64,000 nt of DNA from Carposina sasakii (Eukaryota > Arthropoda > Insecta > Lepidoptera > Carposinidae). The position numbers and the translations under genes are program-made. Location: positions 2,480,001 to 2,544,000 of the forward strand of contig CP053169.1 in assembly GCA_014607495.2 (NCBI GenBank), given 5' to 3'. Of the stretch, positions 39,901 through 48,900 are shown piece by piece (position 1 is the first letter of the stretch; the number at the start of each line of letters is the position of its first letter). The notes below the pieces were generated by a model that saw only the letters and a program-made list of their open reading frames with translations, searched no databases and had not been told where the DNA came from.

Positions 39901-42900
39901 ATGTCTACATGCATAACAATATTCAATTGCGTTTACTAATTATTTCTCTCATCTCAACCCCACTCAAGTGTTTCTATTTCTGTTTCTCTCAGGTGGACGG
40001 TCTCAACCCGAACCACTTCACTGGTACGAGTCCGCCTCGAGACGAGACCTCTTTGGAGAGGGAACTGGGAGCCGCCGTGCATACTGAAGATAAGGTAAGG
40101 CGATTATCATAAACATTGACATCATCATCATCAGCCTATTGCAGTCCACTGCTGGGCATTTGCCCATAGTCACCACGCTGGGCAGGCGGGTTGGTGACCG
40201 CAGTTTGTATTTTGGACTATGTTGTCAACACGGGAGGCGCTGCTGTCCACCTCCCGGAAACCTTTAATCGCCTCGTACGATACCCACGGGCAGACATGGG
40301 GTGGTACGAATTCTACTCTGCCGGCACCACGCGACTTTTGTATTATATGCCGTGTTACAAAACGGCCCTGAGCAATAATACAATCCTGATACATGTAGGC
40401 AGGTAATACGACCTTGAGTTCTTGATAAGTACGTACATGTAAATTATTTAGTTAATAACTGTTTGCCTGTTAAAAACTTAATAGATTATTGATATATTGA
40501 AAGCAGACATATTATTTGCTTTGTTACTCGTTCGAATAAAAGTGGTATGGGCCATACCGTATGGCAGAGGTAGGCCTATGTATTTAGTGAACTTCTCATG
40601 ATCATTCGTATATCTCCCTACTTCACAGGTAATAGAGCACAGCCCGGACGACCTCGAAGCGAGCACCCGCACGATAGTGGGCGGGGCGAGCGACGCGGGG
40701 GGCGGGGCTATCTCAGGGGGCGGGGCCTGCGAGCCGCCGCCCGACGTGTTTGTGTGCGGCTCTTACACAGACATCATGCCTATACACGAGGTAATTATAA
40801 TAGTTACGTGATTATCTTCTTCCTTATTTACCGCTATCCCCGTTATGCTAATCGTGGAGGATCTCCTTTATGATCCTGCAGTTCTGGCTACCCCATGTCG
40901 GGAACGATCCTGCAGCTCATTGCCTGAGCTTACCCCACGTGATCGGGAACGTATGACATGGCGGGGATAGATGTAAATGATCAGCGATAAGTCGCTAGCT
41001 CATTGCATTTAAGACACGTGCACGAAAGGAGATGCAGCCATATTTGTATATATTGTATAAATATTATTATCAAAAATGTATATTTTTCAGCACACAAGAG
41101 AATCGGCAAGAACGCGCAACATCAGCATCACATGGAGATCCGTGTCCGAATCCAGCAACCAATCACTGAACGGCTTCGACATAGGAGAGAGCACACCACG
41201 TGACACCAACCCACCAATCACAGCCGGCGTCTCGCTGATAGACTCGCGGGAATCCTCCCCATTGGACAATCACCACTCCACGGAGTCCGATCTGGCCAAT
41301 CACAACGTTATCGACGTGGAAGAGGAGTTAGTTAATCATAATTACGAGGAATTGGCCAATCACAACGCTGTAGATGATGAGCTAGCCAATCACAATGGAG
41401 AGAATGGGATTGTCAATGGTGTGAACGGGATAGATGATCTCTCTTCTAAGTTTGGTGGACTGGAGATGAATGGTGAGTGCTTGTTTTATTTTAGGTTTTA
41501 TTGCGTGAATACTTTAACTATATATTTTTTTTTATATTCACACACTTCATAACACATTGACCTAGTCCCACATTAAGATCCCTAAGGTCTTGTGTCGTGG
41601 GTACTAAGCAACGGTATATAAATACATAGATAAGTACCTATAGAAACATCCATGATAGGCCGATTTTTATTTTTAAATACATAGCTATACATCGTTTTTA
41701 GACTCCTTTGGTTCCTAGTCTCTTAGTCCTATTTAATTTATGACATTTTACCCTTCCTAAATAAGTTTGTGTCGAATTGAATTCATTTTTAGAGCACTAA
41801 ATTTTACCTAAAACATTTTAATGTGAGTGCGCCTTTATATGCAGAATTGCGAACAGTTTTGTGCTAAGTTAGGTGGCTTCGGTTTCAGATAATTCTGTTT
41901 ATAGGTAGGTACCTATAGGAACATACCTACCTACACGCCACATGAGTTTAGTAATAAAAAATTAAAACGTGTATGTACCTAATGTCAAAAATATTCGCAA
42001 ATAAGCTATTACAACGAGTCGGAAATCGAACGGGACTTCATCTAGAGTAATTACTTTTAGTAATAGGAACCTATGCACCTAGGTAATTTGTGTCTTATCT
42101 CAAGTGATATGTGTCACCTTGCACTCTGTAATGTACTTCCACGAAATATGAACTCTTGATATAAGGGCATTGGCTGGCGGCAAGCGATCAGATAAAAAAG
42201 ATCACATTAACTCAATCCCACCGTATAATTGTCAGATTATAATATAGGATACCTACTTAGGAGCTGAAACTGTATAAAAATCTGACGCGCTCTAGTATTT
42301 CTACGTCACTGTATTGATTTAAAAAATCGCCAGTCTAAGATTCCCAATGAGTATCTGACACGCTCGAATATATTTTTCCCTGCCCCTTTTATGGCCATCT
42401 TCACTAACAAACCATCGTCGGGTATACGTATACAGGGTATTTTGGTGTCAACGTTCAGTCATCACGATCACTCATGACTACCTGGGAAGTGTCTGGTTTC
42501 CGTCCAAATCGCCATAGACGCGCGTAGCAGGTTTTTTTCACGATATCTGTGATTTATTTTAAAATTATCCCAGTGGCATAAACTTACTTATTTCCGTATA
42601 GAGTACGTATAAAGGTGGCCACAAAAAAACACCCAAGGGTGAGTCAATCTGACACGCTCGAGCATACATATCTTTTCCCTGCTCCTTTTATGGCCATCTT
42701 CACTAACAAACCATCGCATAAATATACGCGTATACCCTGTTAGGTAAAGTCTGACGCGCACGTGTTATTTCCATGAGACTATCTTTTTAAAATTTTGAAA
42801 GTGCAATGTGTACCTACTTGCGTCCCTTCAAAACGGACATAGGGTAGGTATTTCACAGTAGGTAACTTATTATCATTTTAGCTCTTTCCCATCGCGCTCA

Positions 42901-45900
42901 ATTCACTATAAGTTTCCACCTCCCCTATTACCTACTACTAGAGCAGGTTTGCGACTATTATACGAAGTCAGGGGGCAGGCCAGAATAAACCTATTGCAGT
43001 CGCCTTGTAGCGTGCCATGGGGAGGCCTTCGTTTGCAATAGTCCGATGTGATCAGAAAAGCTGGCTATAAAGTATCTACCCGTCATAGGTGGTCGCTCCA
43101 GCGCCTCCTCGTCATCATCATGTTCGGGCACACGACGCGCCTCGCTGCTCACGCTGTGCCCCGCCTCGCCGCGGACGAGGCCCGATACCAGTCAGTATCC
43201 GATACTTACGGCTTATGTGGACGCTTGCATAGATATCTATAGATGTAGTCACTGTGGACGCTTGCATAGTTATAGTAGAATTACGGCTAAAGTGGACGTT
43301 TGCACGCGTAGTTGATACACTTAGTTAAGCTGCGATAATATTCTGGCTCTGCAAGAACGCGGCCTGTCATCGGTCAGTATTACTCACTTACCTACGGCTT
43401 ATGTGGACGCTTGCATAGTTATCTAGTTATACTTAGTATAGTAAGGGTGGTTCAATCACGCTTTCACACTTAGTTAGCTACCCTTGATTACACTTACCGG
43501 GCAAACGATAACATTACGACGTTGCACAGTTATAGTAGAATTACAGCTAAAGTGGACGTCTGCACACTACGCGTAGTTGATACACTTAGTTAAGTTACTT
43601 ACCCTTTATTGCACACGTACTGCACACAAAGCAGCGATAATATTCTAACTCGGCAAGAACGAAGCCCGACACCAGTCAGTATTAGAGTATTACTCATTTA
43701 CGGCTAAATGGACGCTTGCATAGATGTAGACCACTGTGGACGCTTGCATAGTTATAAAGGTAGTAGAATTATGGCTAAAGTGGACGTTTGCACACTTACA
43801 CGTATTTGATAAACTTTGTTCAGTTACTTACACTTGATGTGCAAAGCCTTCTGTCGCAACCGACCCCTCAGTATTCCTGACTTATTGTTTGTAGTCTGTA
43901 TTAGCACTTAGACTTGTGTGGCTTTTATCTTTTGTTGCATATAGAAAAAGAAAACTCAAAAACAGTAATTTATGTGGACGCTTGCATATATTTTGTCATT
44001 ACTACAGTGGGAGGGACGAACTCTTCAACGGTCCATAACGCTATCGTTATATCAAGTGTTATAGATTTTGTCTACAAGAAAAAGTTCGCGCATACCCACC
44101 TTTATTTATTATACGTGCGTATATTTGTAGATACATGCTTATATTTATCCTATTCTAATTATTGGTACCTATTAGAACGCTTCAATCACGCTTGATAGTA
44201 CACCTAAGCACATAAATCTATTTATATAATAAATTTATGCTTGTTTAATATACTTTAGTTTATATGTACTTCTCTTTTGTACCCTTAAATTTTAATAGGA
44301 TAAAATTGTTGGGTTAATCTGTGCCATCTTTCCAAATGGCGAGCTATAGGTATACCTACTTCTTTTTCGTACTCCAATTTTGATGGGATAAAACTGAACC
44401 TGTGTGGCATCATTCCAAAGGGCCCGATGTTAGTTGATATTGTGGACAAATTTTATTTTGGCATGATATCACGCCATAGAGCATTAGAGCGACGGCGCGC
44501 CATAAAAATGATGCTGCAGTTTTACGTCCAAAATGACGCGCGAAACTAGCCGCGACCTTTACCGTGGCAGTATTATAACTAACTCCCCCCCCTCAGAGGG
44601 CGCGGGCTGCGCGGGTTACTGCGCGTGTGCGGGCGCGGCGGCGCCGGACGCGCTGGACGGTCTGCCGCCCGCCGCCGACGCGGCGCAGGCGAGGCTGCAG
44701 CAGATCATACTGCACCAGAAGGTATGTCCTTTACCTTTCCACTATACTTTCAGCTGTAGGAAGTTCACTGCTGGACGCATGCCTTCCCCCAATAATGAGA
44801 TATAGTATACGTTATTGTATATTTTTTTGACAACTCAGACTTTCTCTCAGACAATAAGCTAGCAACTCATTACTGATCTTTTACTTTTGAGATCGCTATG
44901 TGCTGCTAATGTATGAGGGTGTTGAAAAGGGAAGCGCTTCTAGTTATTGTTTGGCCTATATTCCGATCATTGTGAGAAACTTCGATATCGCGTTCTAGGA
45001 TTTCTATCGTTATCTGGATCCTGTCATAGAGGAATAAGATGACATCTTCCTCTATGGTCCTGTAGATGGCTCCGCTAATAACAACTTCTCAAAATGACAA
45101 CCGGACTCGCTTTTCAATATGTCGGTTTCTCACAATAACAAAGTCGCATTTGGTCAATTGCTTAGATGATAAATTCGCATATGTGTATTTCAGAAAGTGG
45201 TAGAAGAGTTAGCAGGCCAGCTGCGCGACGCTCGCTCGATGTTACGTCTGGCGTCGCCCGGGCCCGCGCTGCCACCGCCCACTAGCGGGGAAACTCAGGT
45301 AGGTTACTAGCGGTGCCGTTATATAGCGGTCGTATGAACGCTAAAACATGCCCCCTTTACGGTATTGCAAATAAATGTGACGAAGTTGCAGAGATCAGCA
45401 CGCCTTCGTATGCATTCCTTTTGTAAATTTCTTTCTATTGATTGTTATGTTTTGTGTACAATAAAGAATAAGAATAAGTCTTCTCGGCCGCTATATGACA
45501 CATGATAGTAGTATCTACTTTAAGCTACCTTTCCACCGGAGATAAGATAGATGTGCTACTTTGAGTATAACATCCATTAATCATATTCATTCGTAGGTAC
45601 ATGATGTCAATGAATTTGATTAGTGAAAATCAAAGGCCAACATAGCAACGTACTATGAATATCTCTGACCCCCTGATTACGTAAAAGCAATAGCAAAGCC
45701 GAAGCCGCGCGATCGCGATAATCTCGAGAGTGTGCGTGCGCGCAACGAGCGTTCGGCGTCCTCCCGCGCCCCGCACCTCAACACACACACACACACACAC
45801 ACACATTCGAGATTATCGCGGCGTAATCAGGGGGCAGTTCAAAGGCTTGCCTTATGTAGGGTGTTTAGAACAATTAAATGACCGGGATAACAGTTAACTA

Positions 45901-48900
45901 TTGTATTTTTCTTTTTTCTGAAATACAGGCATTTTATAGGATACATAATTATTTGGGTTACAGTTAATTAATATTATTTATTATTCTTTAACATTACAAA
46001 ACTTAAAATTAGGTACAACGTCCCACAAAACTGGTTGCGCCGTTTGACTGTGGGATATGTGATTAATATTAAATATGTACTAGGTTCTAGAGTGCGTTTC
46101 ACCGTATAGCTCTCATGGAAGATGGCGCTCGTTACTATGTGCATGACCGCATTTTTTTGTATGAGTCTAGATACAAAGAAAATAAGAGATCATCTAAAAA
46201 CACGGACACAATTACTCAATGTTATGGTCTCGACCACTAGAGCTTTGTTACATTAATGAGTTGCAGGTGCAAAGTAAAATGACGTATAACTTTCAACTTG
46301 ACATGCAGACGCGGCTCGTGATATTTTTTATGGGGGTTCACATTTTTTTAAAATATGAACGCATGCAAATTACAGTTTGGTAACGCCGCGTGTTCACTCC
46401 CTTCCTGGATGAAATCATCCAACATCACCTTTATTAAAATTCAGATGACCTAATGAAACACATTAAAGACAACAATATCGCGTTCTAACTCGGACTAAGC
46501 GCTAATTTTTCATATATCACGCCCCGGCCTAGATGTCTCTTTCGCACACTACGATCGTTTGGGTGGGATTAATGTGAGCGGCGCTCCAGATTAGGCTAAT
46601 TATTTAGACGCCCCCTAATTATTTAAATTGCAGTAGCAGAGCCGAAGCAATGCGATAGCGAAAATTGGGAGTATGTGTGTGCTTAGCGAAGTGCGGGGCG
46701 CGGGAGGACGCCGAGCGCTCGTTGCGTGCACACACTCAAAGTTTTCGCTATCGCGCTGCTACGGCTTTGGCAAATTAGGTAACCAGGGGGCCGATTTTCT
46801 TCTCATCTAAACGAGGCTTAGCTAATTCAAAAATTGTCTTCCCCTCAGCTAGTGACCAGCGCCAGCGGCAGCTCGGGCTCCACCAGCTCGGCCTCCTCCG
46901 TGGAGGTAGGAGAGGAAGCGCGAGGCGTCGTGTGGATACCGGACAGCGCCGCGCCGCGCTGCCAACACTGCCGCGGCGCGTTCTGGCTGGCGCGGCGCAG
47001 GCACCACTGCCGGTACGTACATGCAGCGACCCTGATGTAACGACCCTAGATTAGCGACCCTAATGAGGTGGCGACCCTCGTGAGGTAGCCACCCCAGTGA
47101 GGGTAGCGCCTCGGTGATGTGCAGCTACCCCACAGCGGGCAGGCAGCGACCCGCCACCCTTACTGCCCCGCAGGTAAGCAGAGCGACACCATTCCTGGCG
47201 ACCCCACTACTGGTAGGTAGCGACGCCACTCGCTGGTTAACCCCGATGAAAAAAGAAGGTTTATTGTGAATATCGTGATGAATCTAGTAAGAACTCTACC
47301 GATACATAAGTAAGTTGATCATCAGATACCGGTTTACTTAGCAGATACATTGTTTATTCTACCAGATGTACTAATACAGCACACTGTACTAATGTTCTGC
47401 AAAACTACTGGCAAACTATTGTATTTACGATTTACGGTTAACTTATATCTCACACTCGAATTGGCTTATCGCTTCAATCTGAATTGTATTTTAAAGGTCT
47501 TTGCGCACTGCGCCCGAATCCAAAATCGATGTAGTGAGAAAAATGCCCTTACCGTATTTATGATAGAAATGTTTTTCTTATTGACGTAGGCCGACCGATT
47601 GACCGCTTCCTGCTACCCAGGCCTGCGAACATATAATCATTATTTAGGTAGATGTTTCTTTAAATTACTATTTTGTTTTTTTTTCCTTAAAACTAAATAT
47701 GGGCTGAATGCATGTAACGAACGTGACTTCTTTCAGAATATTAGTATTTTTAAGGTTTTGGCTAATATTGTTAGTTTATTGAGATACATTAATATTTCCA
47801 GTCTTTGTAATATCTGTCCATTACTCCGTATTTTGTTTTAAGTAGTTTTATGTTATTAACAATTTCTGCTATCGTAAGATACATAGAAAATTATTGTCGA
47901 GTTATGTTGTTTTTATTGATTCTTCTTTACCATGCGTGCCGTGTTGAGGAGTATACAGGGTGTAACAGAAAGGGTATGTTAAGCGAAAAGCCATGTAAAT
48001 AGCCCACTATAGAGAACCTATTCCCAAAATTTGAGACTCGAAATCACATGTTTATTTTTCTAGATTGTTTGAACATTCCTGAGTTGTTTAGGAATTCTCC
48101 ATACTATCTAGAAAAATAAACATGTGATTTCGAGACTGAAATTTTGTAGATAGGCTCCTTTTAGTGGGCTATTGCATAGCTTTTCGCTTAACATACCCTT
48201 TTTGTTACACCCTCTATATGTTATGTTACTGCCTTTTGTTCCTACCCCTTGACTCATCAGCTGAGCTAGTCTATATACTCGTATACATATTAAGACTGTC
48301 TTTTTGAGGCGAACGTTGGATATCCAGCAAACAAATTCATTTACTTAATAGACCAATGAATATGTTTGATGGATATCACACACACACACACCCGCACCCT
48401 TATTACCTAATTTGCAATAGCAAAGCCGAAGCAGCTTTTTGAGTGTGTGCGTGCGCGGGCGAGGTGTGGGAGGACACAATCTCAATTATCGCGATCGCGC
48501 TGCTTCGGCTTTGCTATTGCAAATTACGTAATCAGGGGGCCGTAGTAATGTAGCATATTATCACTGATGGAAAAGTAGCCCAATGCTTCTGTATTTTACT
48601 AAAAATATGTTTTATTTCAGTGGTTTTTGTTAATTTGGAAATGATTTATTAAGATGGGTTCCCACGGTGCGCGACGGATGCGGATGGATTGAGGACGGAT
48701 GCGGACGCACCGACGGCTACGTCCGTGGTGCGCGTCCGCACCACGGACGCTCCGTTTCCCACGATCCGTGATGCGGGCTGGTGCGCGTCCGTCCGTAATA
48801 TCACGCACCGTGGGAACCCACCTTTAGATAGATACTAATATTATCAGTTCTGTTTACCCCATATTATAATCCAAATTTTTATTGACAATAGCCACTGTGG

